Source: Streptomyces canus
Lineage (GTDB): Bacteria > Actinomycetota > Actinomycetes > Streptomycetales > Streptomycetaceae
NCBI RefSeq assembly: GCF_041435015.1
Contig: NZ_CP107989.1
Span: 3,844,001 to 3,908,000, forward strand
DNA: 64,000 nucleotides
Direction: 5' to 3'
Part shown: piece by piece, positions 1-8,497 of the stretch
Numbering within the stretch: position 1 is the first letter of the stretch
Layout of the letters: each line of letters opens with the position of its first letter
The notes under the pieces: generated by a model
What the model was told of the DNA's origin: nothing
Database searches by the model: none
The model's input: the letters and a program-made list of their open reading frames with translations, nothing else
Position numbers and translations under genes: made by a program

Positions 1-54
1 CTCGGCGTCCCGGACGAGCGCGTGGGCGGCGCCGCGCGGCGGCCACCGCGCTGA
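1..54 (+). CDS. possible C-terminal end of a gene starting left of the window
   Basis: Frame 1 is open from the left edge to a TGA at 52-54 and encodes 17 residues rich in Arg, Gly and Pro. The codons have G or C in the third position in most cases, as real genes here do, but the stretch is too short to prove coding. No function can be assigned. Confidence 0.3.
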   Translation, partial: LGVPDERVGGAARRPPR

Positions 55-252
55 CGTGCTCTTCTCTCTTCCGCTCGTCCCATGGATCGACTCGCTCCGC
101 TTCCTCATCGGCGGCCACACAGGTTCGTGGCACAGGTCAGCTCAGAAAGCTAACACCGGTCCATATGGCGCCGGACCTTCGATCGGGTCATCGGGGGGCG
201 TGAGAATCAGCACCCGCCTCCTCGGAACCAGACCCCCGAGAGGGTGTCAAGG

Positions 253-281
253 TTGCCGGGACAGGGTAAAGTGATATCAAT
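253..281 (+). promoter_or_regulatory. possible promoter of the SPFH gene
   Basis: An unusually A/T-rich patch for this genome lies 40-65 bases before the SPFH start. TTGCCG at 253-258 could be a -35 box, with TATCAA at 275-280 as the -10 box (16-base spacer). TGATATCA at 273-280 is a perfect 8-base palindrome that could be part of an operator. The rest of 55-319 shows no gene. Confidence 0.25.
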
Positions 282-319
282 TAGTTAGCATCGAGCTAGA
301 CCGAAACGGGGGGACCTCC

Positions 320-1237
320 ATGTCCGCGCAAGACTCCGCACCCATCGCCGACACACCCGACATGCCCGCCCCGCGCGTGCGAGAGTTCGCCGCGCACAGC
401 ATCGGCGGCGCGCTCGCGCTGCTGCTGGGCCTGGTCGGGCTGCTGCTCGCCGTCTTCCTGTTCGCCGCGAGCGGCGAGAGCCCCGGCTTCGCCGTCGGCG
501 GGGCCCTCGTCCTGATCGTGGCGCTCATCTCGCTGCGCGGCCTGAACACCGTCGCGCCGGGCGAGGCCCGGGTGGTCCAGCTCTTCGGGCGCTACAAGGG
601 CACGATCCGCCAGGACGGCCTGCGCTGGGTGAACCCCTTCACCTCCCGCGCGAAGGTCTCCACCCGGGTCCGCAACCACGAGACCGCCGTCCTCAAGGTC
701 AACGACGCCTACGGCAACCCCATCGAGCTGGCCGCGGTCGTGGTGTGGAAGGTCGAGGACACCGCACAGGCCACCTTCGAGGTGGACAACTTCGTGAAGT
801 TCGTCGCCACCCAGACGGAGACGGCGGTGCGGCACATCGCCATCGAGTACCCCTACGACGCCCACGAGGAGGACGGACTCTCCCTGCGGGGCAACGCCGA
901 CGAGATCACCCAGAAGCTCGCCACCGAGCTGCACGCGCGCGTGGAGTCGGCCGGTGTCCAGATCATCGAATCCCGCTTCACCCACCTCGCCTACGCGCCG
1001 GAGATCGCCTCGGCGATGCTCCAGCGGCAACAGGCCGGCGCTGTCGTCGCGGCCCGGCGGCAGATCGTGGAGGGCGCGGTCGGCATGGTCGAGGAGGCGC
1101 TCGCCCGGATCACCGAGCGGGACATCGTCGAGCTGGACGAGGAGCGCAAGGCGGCGATGGTGTCCAACCTGATGGTGGTGCTGTGCGGCGACCGCGCCCC
1201 GCAGCCCGTTCTCAACACCGGGACGCTTTACCAGTGA
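320..1237 (+). CDS. SPFH/Band 7 domain membrane protein
   Basis: The 305-residue protein has two hydrophobic segments near the N-terminus (about residues 33-56 and 60-75). A stomatin/prohibitin-type SPFH domain follows (about 80-240), opening with the typical [15 protein letters not shown] and GLRWVNPF stretches. A charged helical tail (about 240-290) resembles the oligomerising coiled coil of the family. Such proteins form membrane-bound rings or microdomain scaffolds. The ATG follows a G-rich ribosome site (GGGGGGACC). The stop overlaps the GTG of the next gene (GTGA), so the two are translationally coupled. The family assignment is strong; the specific role is unknown. Confidence 0.9.
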   Translation: MSAQDSAPIADTPDMPAPRVREFAAHSIGGALALLLGLVGLLLAVFLFAASGESPGFAVGGALVLIVALISLRGLNTVAPGEARVVQLFGRYKGTIRQDGLRWVNPFTSRAKVSTRVRNHETAVLKVNDAYGNPIELAAVVVWKVEDTAQATFEVDNFVKFVATQTETAVRHIAIEYPYDAHEEDGLSLRGNADEITQKLATELHARVESAGVQIIESRFTHLAYAPEIASAMLQRQQAGAVVAARRQIVEGAVGMVEEALARITERDIVELDEERKAAMVSNLMVVLCGDRAPQPVLNTGTLYQ

Positions 1238-1500
1238 CGACACCTTCCGAGGGGGGCTCCCCCGAGCGGCGGCCTCAGCAGCGCAAGCAGGTGCTGCTGA
1301 GGCTGGACCCCCTGGTGTACGAGGCGCTGGCGCGGTGGGCCGGGGACGAGCTGCGGTCGGCGAACGCGCAGATCGAGTTCCTGCTGCGCCGGGCACTGAA
1401 GGAGACCGGCCGGCTGCCCGGCGACACCGGGCCGCTGCCGCGCCGGGGACGGCCACCCAAGGAACGGCCATCCAGAGAACGGCCGCCCGAAGACGCGTAG
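1234..1500 (+). CDS. small ribbon-helix-helix-like (Arc-type) protein coupled to SPFH
   Basis: This 88-residue protein starts at a GTG that overlaps the SPFH stop. The core (about residues 17-53) runs from KQVLLRLDPLVYEALARWA into an acidic/amide helix ending FLLRRALKE. A short beta strand followed by two helices is the layout of Arc/MetJ ribbon-helix-helix proteins, which bind DNA as dimers. The C-terminal 35 residues are Pro/Arg-rich and probably disordered. The overlap with SPFH suggests one transcript and perhaps a shared task or autoregulation. RHH membership is inferred from residue pattern only. Confidence 0.75.
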   Translation: MTTPSEGGSPERRPQQRKQVLLRLDPLVYEALARWAGDELRSANAQIEFLLRRALKETGRLPGDTGPLPRRGRPPKERPSRERPPEDA

Positions 1501-1565
1501 CAGAACCGTGACAATCGGCCCTCACCTGCGCCTCCTCACGTCCCGACCTCCTCTAAACACCCTGC

Positions 1566-1585
1566 GTATACATGGTGGGTATACA
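1566..1585 (+). promoter_or_regulatory. candidate PadR operator and promoter
   Basis: Two copies of GTATACA (1566-1572 and 1579-1585, period 13) lie 21-40 bases before the padR-like start, followed by TGTAC at 1591-1595. PadR regulators often bind A/T-rich sites with ATAC/GTAT-type half sites overlapping their own promoter. Either TATACA could also act as a -10 box. Autoregulation of the transporter operon is inferred. Confidence 0.45.
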
Positions 1586-1605
1586 CCGCATGTACAGTCC
1601 TTCCC

Positions 1606-2130
1606 ATGTCCATCGGTCACACCCTCCTAGGGCTCCTGGAGTCCGGGCCCCGCCACGGTTACGACCTCAAGCGGGCCTTCGACGAGAAGTTCGGTCATGA
1701 CCGGCCGCTGCACTACGGCCAGGTCTACTCGACGATGTCGCGGCTGCTGAAGAACGGGCTCGTCGAAGTCGACGGGATCGAGCCCGGCGGCGGCCCCGAG
1801 CGAAAGCGGTACGCCATCACCGACGCCGGGATCACCGACGTCCAGCGGTGGCTCGCGACGCCGGAGAAGCCCGAGCCGTATCTCCAGTCCACGCTGTACA
1901 CCAAGGTCGTCCTCGCGCTGCTCACGCACCGCAACGCCGGCGACATCCTCGACAACCAGCGCGCCGAGCACCTGCGGATGATGCGCATCCTCACCGACCG
2001 CAAGCGCAAGGGTGATCTCGCCGACCAGCTGATCTGCGACCACGCCCTGTTCCATCTGGAAGCCGACCTGCGCTGGCTGGAGCTCACCGCCGCGCGTCTC
2101 GACAAGCTCGCGGAGGTGGTGGTCAAGTGA
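1606..2130 (+). CDS. PadR family transcriptional regulator
   Basis: The 174-residue protein begins with the typical PadR winged helix: LLGLLESGPRHGYDLKRAF at the start, then YSTMSRLLKNGLVEV and the ERKRYAITDAG wing. The C-terminal half (about 95-170) is the helical dimerisation part of the PadR/Vir group. PadR proteins are usually ligand-responsive repressors of an adjacent drug or metabolite exporter. The gene overlaps the downstream ABC ATPase by four bases (GTGA), making a three-gene operon, and repeated GTATACA motifs in front of it are a likely operator. The ligand is unknown. Confidence 0.9.
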   Translation: MSIGHTLLGLLESGPRHGYDLKRAFDEKFGHDRPLHYGQVYSTMSRLLKNGLVEVDGIEPGGGPERKRYAITDAGITDVQRWLATPEKPEPYLQSTLYTKVVLALLTHRNAGDILDNQRAEHLRMMRILTDRKRKGDLADQLICDHALFHLEADLRWLELTAARLDKLAEVVVK

Positions 2131-2813
2131 CCCCGGCCGGTTCCCTGCTCGTAGCCGACGCGCTGCGCAAGACCTACGGTCCGACCGTCGCGCTCGACGG
2201 CGCCGAGTTCTCCATCCACCCCGGCGAGGTCGTCGCCGTGATGGGCCCCTCCGGGTCCGGTAAGTCGACCCTGCTGCACTGTCTCGCCGGGATCGTCACG
2301 CCCGACTCGGGCTCGATCACCTACAACGGCCGGGAGATGGCCACGATGAACGACGCCGAGCGCAGTGCGCTCCGGCGCTCCGAGTTCGGGTTCGTCTTCC
2401 AGTTCGGGCAGCTCGTCCCCGAACTGACCTGCGTGGAGAACGTGGCGCTGCCGCTGCGGCTCAACGGCACGTCCCGCAAGGAGGCCGAGAAGGCGGCGCT
2501 CGGCTGGATGGAACGCCTCGAGGTCGACGACCTGAGGAAGAAGCGGCCCGGTGAGGTGTCCGGCGGTCAGGGGCAGCGCGTGGCAGTGGCCCGCTCCCTG
2601 GTGACCAACCCGCGCGTGCTGTTCGCCGACGAGCCGACCGGAGCGCTCGACTCCCTCAACGGCGAGCGTGTCATGGACCTGCTCACCGAGGCCGCCCGGT
2701 CCACCAACGCGGCCGTCGTCCTCGTCACGCACGAGGCACGGGTGGCCGCCTACTCCGACCGCGAGATCGTCGTACGGGACGGGAAGTCCCGGGACATGGA
2801 GCGGGTCGTATGA
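2127..2813 (+). CDS. ABC transporter ATP-binding protein, LolD/MacB type
   Basis: The 228-residue nucleotide-binding subunit has Walker A GPSGSGKST at about residues 38-46, the Q-loop region FGFVFQFGQLVPELT, a signature written SGGQGQR, Walker B VLFADEPTGALDS and the switch His in LVTHEARVA. Signature and Walker B are those of the LolD/MacB/FtsE group that works with FtsX-like permeases, matching the next gene. It starts at GTG overlapping the PadR stop, and its stop overlaps the permease start. It probably energises export or an extracytoplasmic process. Confidence 0.93.
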   Translation: MTPAGSLLVADALRKTYGPTVALDGAEFSIHPGEVVAVMGPSGSGKSTLLHCLAGIVTPDSGSITYNGREMATMNDAERSALRRSEFGFVFQFGQLVPELTCVENVALPLRLNGTSRKEAEKAALGWMERLEVDDLRKKRPGEVSGGQGQRVAVARSLVTNPRVLFADEPTGALDSLNGERVMDLLTEAARSTNAAVVLVTHEARVAAYSDREIVVRDGKSRDMERVV

Positions 2814-5152
2814 GTCTCAGCCAGTGGTGGCGAGACCTCGCCATGGGGGTCCGGTTCGCCTTCGCGGGCGGACGCGAGGGGTGGGTCCGGGCGCTGCTGA
2901 CCGCGGTCGGCGTGGGCCTGGGGGTGGCGCTGCTGCTGCTGACCACCGCGCTGCCGAGCGCCCTGGCGGTCCGGCACGACCGCGAGGACGCCCGTACGGA
3001 CATCACGTTCAGCGACAAGGTCATCCCTAAGGCGGCCGACACCCTGCTGGTCGCGGCCACCGGAACCACCTTCCGGGACCTGGACGTCCGCGGCCGGGAG
3101 CTGGAGCCCGAGGGACCGAAGGCGCCACTGCCGCCGGGGGTCGGGACGTTCCCGGCGGCCGGCGAGATGGTCGTCTCCCCCGCGCTGAAGAAGCTGCTGG
3201 AGTCCGGCGACGGCAGGCTCCTGCGGGACCGGCTGCCCGAGCGGATCGTCGGCACGATCGGCGAGAGCGGGCTCATCGGTTCCCATGAACTCGCCTACTA
3301 CCGGGGCGCCGAGGGGCTCGCGTCCCAGGGCAACGACGGCGGCCGGATCGAACGGATCGACCGCTTCGGGAACCCGAACCCGACCCCGGAGCGCACCGAC
3401 CCGGTCATGCTCCTGCTGATCCTCGTCGTCTTCGTCGTCCTGCTGATGCCGGTCGCCGTGTTCATCACCGCGGCCGTGCGCTTCGGCGGCGAGCGGCGCG
3501 ACCGGCGGCTCGCGGCCCTGCGCCTGGTGGGCTCCGACGGCCGCTCGACCCGGCGGATCGCCGCCGGCGAGGCGCTCGCGGGAGCGGTGCTGGGGCTGGT
3601 CCTGGGCACCGGGTTCTTCCTGATCGGACGCGAAGTGGCGGGCTCCGTCGAGGTGTTCGGGCTGAGCGTGTTCCCGAGCTACCTCAACCCCTCCCCCGCA
3701 CTGGCCCTGCTGGTCGGTCTCGCGGTGCCCGCCGCGGCCGTCATGGTGACGCTGTTCGCCCTGCGCGGCGTGGTGATCGAGCCGCTCGGCGTGGTGCGTA
3801 CGGCGAAGCCCGCACGGCGCCGGCTGTGGTGGCGGCTGCTGCTGCCGCTGGCCGGACTCGCGATGCTCTACCCGATGGTCGGACAGGGCCGCGACGAGGG
3901 CGACTTCAACCAGTACCTCGTCACCGGCGGTGTCATCCTGCTCCTGGTCGGCGTGACCGCGCTGCTGCCGTGGATCGTCGAGGCGGTCGTGGCCCGGCTG
4001 GGCGCGGGCGCACTGTCCTGGCAACTGGCCGTGCGCAGACTCCAGTTGAGCAGCGGCACGGCGGCCCGGATGGTCAACGGCATCGCGGTCGCGGTGGCCG
4101 GGGCGATCGCGCTGCAGATGCTGTTCGCGGGCGTCGAGGGCGACTACACCAAGAGCACCGGCTACGACGTCTCGCGGGCGCAGATGCAGGTGAGCGTGCC
4201 GGACGGGAAGACGCTCGCCTCGGCCGCGAAGGAACTCGCCGCGACCAAGGGCGTGTCGAAGGTGTACGCGTTCGACGAGGGGTACGTCGCCGACGGGCCC
4301 GGCGACGAGGCGCGCTGGAGCCGGGTGACCGTCGCCGACTGCGGGTCCCTGCGCGAGATCGCCGTACTGCCCTCGTGCCGCGAGGGCGACTCCTTCGTCC
4401 TGCAGGGCGGCGGGGACGACGGCGAGGAGGGGGCCCTGACCGCCGAGCCCGGCCGGAAGCTCTACTTCGAGACCGCGACCTCCGACGGCTCCGAGAAGAC
4501 CAAGCAGGTCGCCTGGACCCTGCCGAAGGACGTCAGGCAGGCCCGCTCCCTCGTGGATCCGACGGGCTACCGGCGCGGCGGCCTCCTGATCACCCCGAGC
4601 GCCCTGTCCTCGACGGTCGCGCCGGGGGTGCGCGGACAGATCTATCTGCGGCTCGACGAGTCGCTGCCGGACGCACCCGAGTACGCACGCAACACGGCGG
4701 CCCGCATCAACCCGCTCGAAGAGCCGATGAACTGGGTGTCGTACGAGCGCAACGACCGCTACGACACCATCCGCACCGGCCTGTTCGTCGGCGCCGCCTG
4801 TGTCCTCGCGCTGATCGGGGCGAGCCTGCTGGTCTCCCAGCTGGAGCAGCTGCGTGAGCGCAGGAAGCTGCTGTCGGCGCTGGTCGCCTTCGGGACCCGC
4901 AGGCGCACCCTGAGCCTGTCGGTGCTGTGGCAGACGGCGATCCCGGTCACGCTCGGGCTGCTGCTGGCCTCGGTGGTGGGGCTGACGCTGGGCGCGGTCC
5001 TGCTGCGGATGACGGACACCACGATCCGGGTGGACTGGCCGAGCGTGCTGTCGATGACCGGTGTGGGTGCCGCGGTGGTCCTCGTGGTGACGGTGCTGAG
5101 CCTGCCGCCGCTGCTGAGGCTGATGCGGCCGGACGGGCTGCGGACGGAGTAA
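2810..5152 (+). CDS. FtsX-like ABC transporter permease
   Basis: The 780-residue membrane protein has a first transmembrane helix at about residues 25-47, an extracytoplasmic region to about 195, then helices at about 198-220, 245-270, 290-320 and 340-390. A second large external region (about 430-650) and a final group of helices (about 655-770) follow. Two FtsX domains arranged this way are typical of actinobacterial MacB-like permeases, which act as mechanotransmitters or pull lipophilic compounds or peptides from the membrane. It is coupled to the ATPase (ATGA) and sits under the PadR gene. The substrate is unknown. Confidence 0.92.
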   Translation: MSLSQWWRDLAMGVRFAFAGGREGWVRALLTAVGVGLGVALLLLTTALPSALAVRHDREDARTDITFSDKVIPKAADTLLVAATGTTFRDLDVRGRELEPEGPKAPLPPGVGTFPAAGEMVVSPALKKLLESGDGRLLRDRLPERIVGTIGESGLIGSHELAYYRGAEGLASQGNDGGRIERIDRFGNPNPTPERTDPVMLLLILVVFVVLLMPVAVFITAAVRFGGERRDRRLAALRLVGSDGRSTRRIAAGEALAGAVLGLVLGTGFFLIGREVAGSVEVFGLSVFPSYLNPSPALALLVGLAVPAAAVMVTLFALRGVVIEPLGVVRTAKPARRRLWWRLLLPLAGLAMLYPMVGQGRDEGDFNQYLVTGGVILLLVGVTALLPWIVEAVVARLGAGALSWQLAVRRLQLSSGTAARMVNGIAVAVAGAIALQMLFAGVEGDYTKSTGYDVSRAQMQVSVPDGKTLASAAKELAATKGVSKVYAFDEGYVADGPGDEARWSRVTVADCGSLREIAVLPSCREGDSFVLQGGGDDGEEGALTAEPGRKLYFETATSDGSEKTKQVAWTLPKDVRQARSLVDPTGYRRGGLLITPSALSSTVAPGVRGQIYLRLDESLPDAPEYARNTAARINPLEEPMNWVSYERNDRYDTIRTGLFVGAACVLALIGASLLVSQLEQLRERRKLLSALVAFGTRRRTLSLSVLWQTAIPVTLGLLLASVVGLTLGAVLLRMTDTTIRVDWPSVLSMTGVGAAVVLVVTVLSLPPLLRLMRPDGLRTE

Positions 5153-5180
5153 CCGCCCGCAGCCGGCCGTCCACCGGGCT

Positions 5181-5609
5181 CTAGAGGCTGTACTCCTTCA
5201 CCACCCGCCGGACCTGGGCGAACAGCATGCCGACGTTGACCGACTTGCGGCAGACCACCACGGCCACGACGTCCTGCTGTTCGCTCAGCCGCACGAACAG
5301 GTGCGTGAGGTTCTCGCTGTTGACCAGGATCTCCTGGAAGAAGTGGTTGTCACTGCTGACGCCGCGGCGCTCCTTGAAGACGTCCTCGATCATCACGACC
5401 GTACGGCCCTGGAACAGGTCGAGGGTCGCACCCGCCAGGAGGTCCAGGACCTCCGGCGGGTGGTTCTCGACGGTCTCGTACGACAGCAGCATGCCGGTGG
5501 ACATGTCGACCACACCGGACGCCACACAGTCGGGGGCGTCGGTGCGAAGGGACTTGACCAGGCCCATCACCTGGTCGGAGAAACCTGAGGTCATACGCTT
5601 CGTCGCCAT
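5181..5609 (-). CDS. roadblock/LC7-like protein, distal gene of triplet
   Basis: This 142-residue protein has no signal or membrane segment. The order of strands and helices, with a hydrophobic core such as ASGVVDMSTGMLLSYE and a late VVAVVVCRKSVNVGM, resembles the small alpha/beta roadblock/LC7 (MglB-like) fold. Such proteins usually dimerise and regulate small GTPases. It starts four bases after the stop of a clearer roadblock protein (SD GAAGG), so the two are cotranscribed. Assignment rests on pattern and context. No GTPase gene lies nearby. Confidence 0.75.
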   Translation of the reverse strand: MATKRMTSGFSDQVMGLVKSLRTDAPDCVASGVVDMSTGMLLSYETVENHPPEVLDLLAGATLDLFQGRTVVMIEDVFKERRGVSSDNHFFQEILVNSENLTHLFVRLSEQQDVVAVVVCRKSVNVGMLFAQVRRVVKEYSL

Positions 5610-5613
5610 CCCT

Positions 5614-6012
5614 TCAGACTCCTTCTGGCTCTTTCTCGGTCGCCTTGTCGGTGAGGATCGAGCCGATCCGGTTCAGGGTCGGCTGGGTCGCCCGGTGCAG
5701 GTCGTCCACGTCCAGGCCCTCGTCGCCGAGCACCACCATCAGGGCGGTGTCACCGACGGCGTAGAAGGCGGCGCAGCCGTGGCTGCCGTACGTCACCGTC
5801 CGGCGCAGCGTGCCGCGGGCGGTCGCCCCGGCGGTGCGCCGGGCCAGGCCGAGGCCGGCCGCGGCCAGCGCGGCGAGGCCCTCCGGGTCGATCGAGTCGG
5901 CGGTGTCCGCGGCGATGAGCAGTCCGTCCGCGGCGGCGAGCGCGGTATCGGTGATTCCGGTGACCTGTTCGCGCAGACCACGCATTTCGAGCGCCAGGGC
6001 TTTGTGATCCAT
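5614..6012 (-). CDS. roadblock/LC7 domain protein
   Basis: The 132-residue protein opens with a helix (EMRGLREQVTGITDTALA) leading into AADGLLIAADTADS, the typical start of a roadblock/LC7 domain. A second helix rich in Ala follows, then strand pairs ending TALMVVLGDEGLDV. In Streptomyces such proteins occur in conservons with a sensor kinase, DUF742 protein and small GTPase, but here the neighbours are another roadblock-like protein and a DUF4388-like protein. A strong SD (GGGGAG, nine bases before ATG) supports the start. The partner and signal are unknown. Confidence 0.85.
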   Translation of the reverse strand: MDHKALALEMRGLREQVTGITDTALAAADGLLIAADTADSIDPEGLAALAAAGLGLARRTAGATARGTLRRTVTYGSHGCAAFYAVGDTALMVVLGDEGLDVDDLHRATQPTLNRIGSILTDKATEKEPEGV

Positions 6013-6054
6013 TTAATCAACTCCCCTAATTCTGTTCACATCTGATCGGCTTTT

Positions 6055-6873
6055 TCATTTGGGCGTTCCGTTTCGGAGCCGGAAGAAGCTGCCGGGTTTT
6101 CGGCGGGGCAGATCGGTTCGTGTCGGGGACGGGGACCGCTCCACGGGCGTGGGCGTGCGAGGCCGGAGTTCGTCGCCGTCGGGAAGGGAGCGGACCGCGA
6201 TGGGCGTGGCCGGTCCGGCGCATACCAGGAGCCCCTCCTCGAGCATGCGAGCGACCTCGACCGTCACGGTGTAGACACCGCGCCCGACCCGGAAGGCGAG
6301 GTCGCGGGCCGTACTGCGGCCGTCGGCGTGCGTGAGCAACTCGCGCCGCAGGGACCCGGATCCGTGGTCCGTGCCCGAGCGCACGGGCCGTTCCCGGTCG
6401 GGGTGCACCGGGTGCGGCAGCGCGTCCAGGGCGGTGAGTCTGCGGACCGCGTCCTGCAGCAGCCGCAGGGGCGGCTCGCCCAGGGGGACCTGCGCGAACG
6501 GCTCCGCGTCGGCGCGGCGTTCGCAGTCCTCCACCCGGCCCGCTGCCATCGCGAACGCGGCGTCGTGCAGGGCCAGCGCGCACACCACACGCAACTGCGC
6601 GGCCCCCGCGTAACCGTGGGCGATGAGCGCGGTGGCCGGCCAGCGCGAACCGCCGGACTCCCGCACCAACTCGGCCCACTGCTCGCCACTGACCCGCCCG
6701 GAGCGCAGCAGCAGTGCCTCGGGTCCGGGGGCACCGGGCGACTCCACGGCGACCACCCGGCCGTCCCCGAAGTGGAAGGTGCCACCGGGTGTCCCGGTGA
6801 TGCGCAGCTCTCCGGTGAAGCCGTCACGGCCGCACGCGGCCAGGGCCTGTGCCAGGTGTTCGTGGCCCGACAT
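6055..6873 (-). CDS. DUF4388-like / PatA-N-like regulatory protein
   Basis: The 272-residue protein (start at 6873 chosen because GGGGGG precedes that ATG; an upstream ATG at 6897 is possible) begins with FTGELRITGTPGGTFHF and GRVVAVESPGAPGPEALLL. This is the pattern of DUF4388/PatA N-terminal domains that often accompany roadblock or response-regulator proteins. A winged-helix-like part follows near residues 190-225 (LLTHADGRSTARDLA to VARMLEEGLLV). The C-terminal 45 residues are Pro/Arg-rich. It heads a three-gene operon with the two roadblock-like genes. Its role as adaptor or regulator is inferred. Confidence 0.75.
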   Translation of the reverse strand: MSGHEHLAQALAACGRDGFTGELRITGTPGGTFHFGDGRVVAVESPGAPGPEALLLRSGRVSGEQWAELVRESGGSRWPATALIAHGYAGAAQLRVVCALALHDAAFAMAAGRVEDCERRADAEPFAQVPLGEPPLRLLQDAVRRLTALDALPHPVHPDRERPVRSGTDHGSGSLRRELLTHADGRSTARDLAFRVGRGVYTVTVEVARMLEEGLLVCAGPATPIAVRSLPDGDELRPRTPTPVERSPSPTRTDLPRRKPGSFFRLRNGTPK

Positions 6874-7027
6874 CACACCCCCCGCCGCCTCGCACATACG
6901 CCTGACGCGTAGCGCTGAGGAGGGAATGTGTATCAGTCAGGGCGCATATTCCGGGGGCTGGTTTCCTACCTGCCGCTAGTTGACGGAAGTTGAATTCGCG
7001 GGCTGCTCAAAGCACTGTGTTCGGCGC

Positions 7028-8371
7028 TCATTTGACCGAATCAGAGGCAGGTTTTTCAGGGTCCGGGGGCGGTTCCGCCGGGCCTTCCTCGTCTGTGACG
7101 ACCTCGTCCTCGATCTCGGGTGGCGCCGACTGTTCCTCGGCGTACGCCTTGAGGTAGCTCACCACCGTGTTCGTCACCGCCACCAGCGGTACGGCCACCA
7201 CCGCGCCGCCGATGCCGGCCACCATGCCGCCCGTCGCGACCGTGAGGACGACCGCGAGCGGATGGACGCGCACCGCGCGGCCGAGGATGAACGGCTGGAG
7301 GATGTGGCCCTCGATCTGCTGGACGGCGAGGACCACCGCGAGGGTCATCACCGCCGTGAACACTCCCTGTGTGACCAGCGCGACGAGTACCGCCAGCGCG
7401 CCGGAGGCGACCGCGCCCACGAGCGGGATGAACGAGAACAGGAAGATGAAGACGGCCAGCGGGACGGCCATGGGGACGTCGAGGAAGTAGATGCCGATGC
7501 CGATGAAGACGGCGTCGATGAGGGCCACGAGGACCGTGCCGCGGACGTAGGCGGTCAGGGTGCGCCAGGCGCGCGGTCCCGCGCCGGCCACGGCGGGCCG
7601 GGCGGCCGCGGGGACCAGTTTCAGCGTCCACGCCCAGATGCGCCGGCCGTCGTAGAGCAGGAAGAGCGTGGAGAAGAAGGTCAGCAGGATGCCGGTGAGC
7701 GCCTCCACGACAACCTGGACGCCCTCCAGGCCCGCCGACGTGATCTGGTCGGTGTTGGCGCCGACCGCCTCCCGCAGATTCTTCGCTATCTGGTTGATCT
7801 GCTTGTCGGTGACGTGGAAGGGGCTCTTCAGGAGCCAGTTGCGCAGGTCGTCGATGCCGCTCTGGATCTGGTTGGAGAGATCGTCGATGTTCTCCATGAC
7901 CTGCCAGGTCACGAACCAGCCCATCAGGCCGATCACGACGAAGCCCAGGATCGCGGTGAGAGCCGTGGCGGGGCCGCGCGGGACGCCGTGCCGCATGAGA
8001 CGGGCCACCGTCGGCTGGAGCAGCGCGGTGATGAGCAGGGCGACGACGAAGGCGAAGACGACGAGCTGTACGGAGCTGATGACCCGCATCAGCACCCAGA
8101 CGGTGCCCGCGAGCACCAGGAGCCGCCAGCCGGCCTCGGCGGCGACCCGTACGCCCCATGGCACGGCCTGCGCCGGATCGGGGCGGGGAACCAGCACGAC
8201 GGGCGCACGGGAGGCGGCGCTCGACGGCTTCCTCGGCCGGCGCTCAGGCGGCTCCACCGAGTCGGCCTCGGCCTCCTCGCGGGCCACCTCCGCGCGGCGC
8301 TCGTCCAACCGCTCACCCATATCGGTCAGTCGGGTACCGATCCGACCGAGCCACCCTGGCACTCGCGACAT
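7028..8371 (-). CDS. AI-2E family transporter (PerM/TqsA type)
   Basis: The protein has about 447 residues from the ATG at 8371, which is preceded by a GAGGA ribosome site; an in-frame ATG at 8437 lacks one. After a charged, Arg/Glu-rich cytoplasmic start come paired helices (about 95-150), a long amphipathic external segment (about 200-270) and a C-terminal cluster of helices containing GIGIYFLDVPMAVPL and IFLFSFIPLVGA. This is the layout of the AI-2E/UPF0118 family. Members export small molecules or act as Na+/H+ antiporters; real substrates are rarely known. The C-terminal tail is acidic. Confidence 0.9.
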   Translation of the reverse strand: MSRVPGWLGRIGTRLTDMGERLDERRAEVAREEAEADSVEPPERRPRKPSSAASRAPVVLVPRPDPAQAVPWGVRVAAEAGWRLLVLAGTVWVLMRVISSVQLVVFAFVVALLITALLQPTVARLMRHGVPRGPATALTAILGFVVIGLMGWFVTWQVMENIDDLSNQIQSGIDDLRNWLLKSPFHVTDKQINQIAKNLREAVGANTDQITSAGLEGVQVVVEALTGILLTFFSTLFLLYDGRRIWAWTLKLVPAAARPAVAGAGPRAWRTLTAYVRGTVLVALIDAVFIGIGIYFLDVPMAVPLAVFIFLFSFIPLVGAVASGALAVLVALVTQGVFTAVMTLAVVLAVQQIEGHILQPFILGRAVRVHPLAVVLTVATGGMVAGIGGAVVAVPLVAVTNTVVSYLKAYAEEQSAPPEIEDEVVTDEEGPAEPPPDPEKPASDSVK

Positions 8372-8441
8372 GATCCGTCCTCTTCCCCCGTCTCTCCTCA
8401 CCACTCCCCCCTGGAGTCGTCCGGTCCGACCGTACATGGCT

Positions 8442-8474
8442 GAAGCCCCTCCCCCTAGGACGGGGAGGGGCTTC
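8442..8474 (-). terminator. stem-loop terminator after the transglycosylase gene
   Basis: GAAGCCCCTCCCC and GGGGAGGGGCTTC form a perfect 13-base-pair stem with a 7-base loop, 24 bases past the stop of the transglycosylase gene. There is no U-run, as is usual for Streptomyces terminators. It also separates that gene from the AI-2E gene. Confidence 0.75.
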
Positions 8475-8497
8475 GCGAGGTTGAGAGCAGGGCGCGC

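Noticed and set aside
296..1525. Long minus-strand open frame of 409 codons opposite the SPFH gene
   Set aside because: Composition is Arg/Gly/Val-rich antisense reading of a strong coding sequence; the plus-strand protein matches SPFH, and high G/C keeps the opposite frame open.
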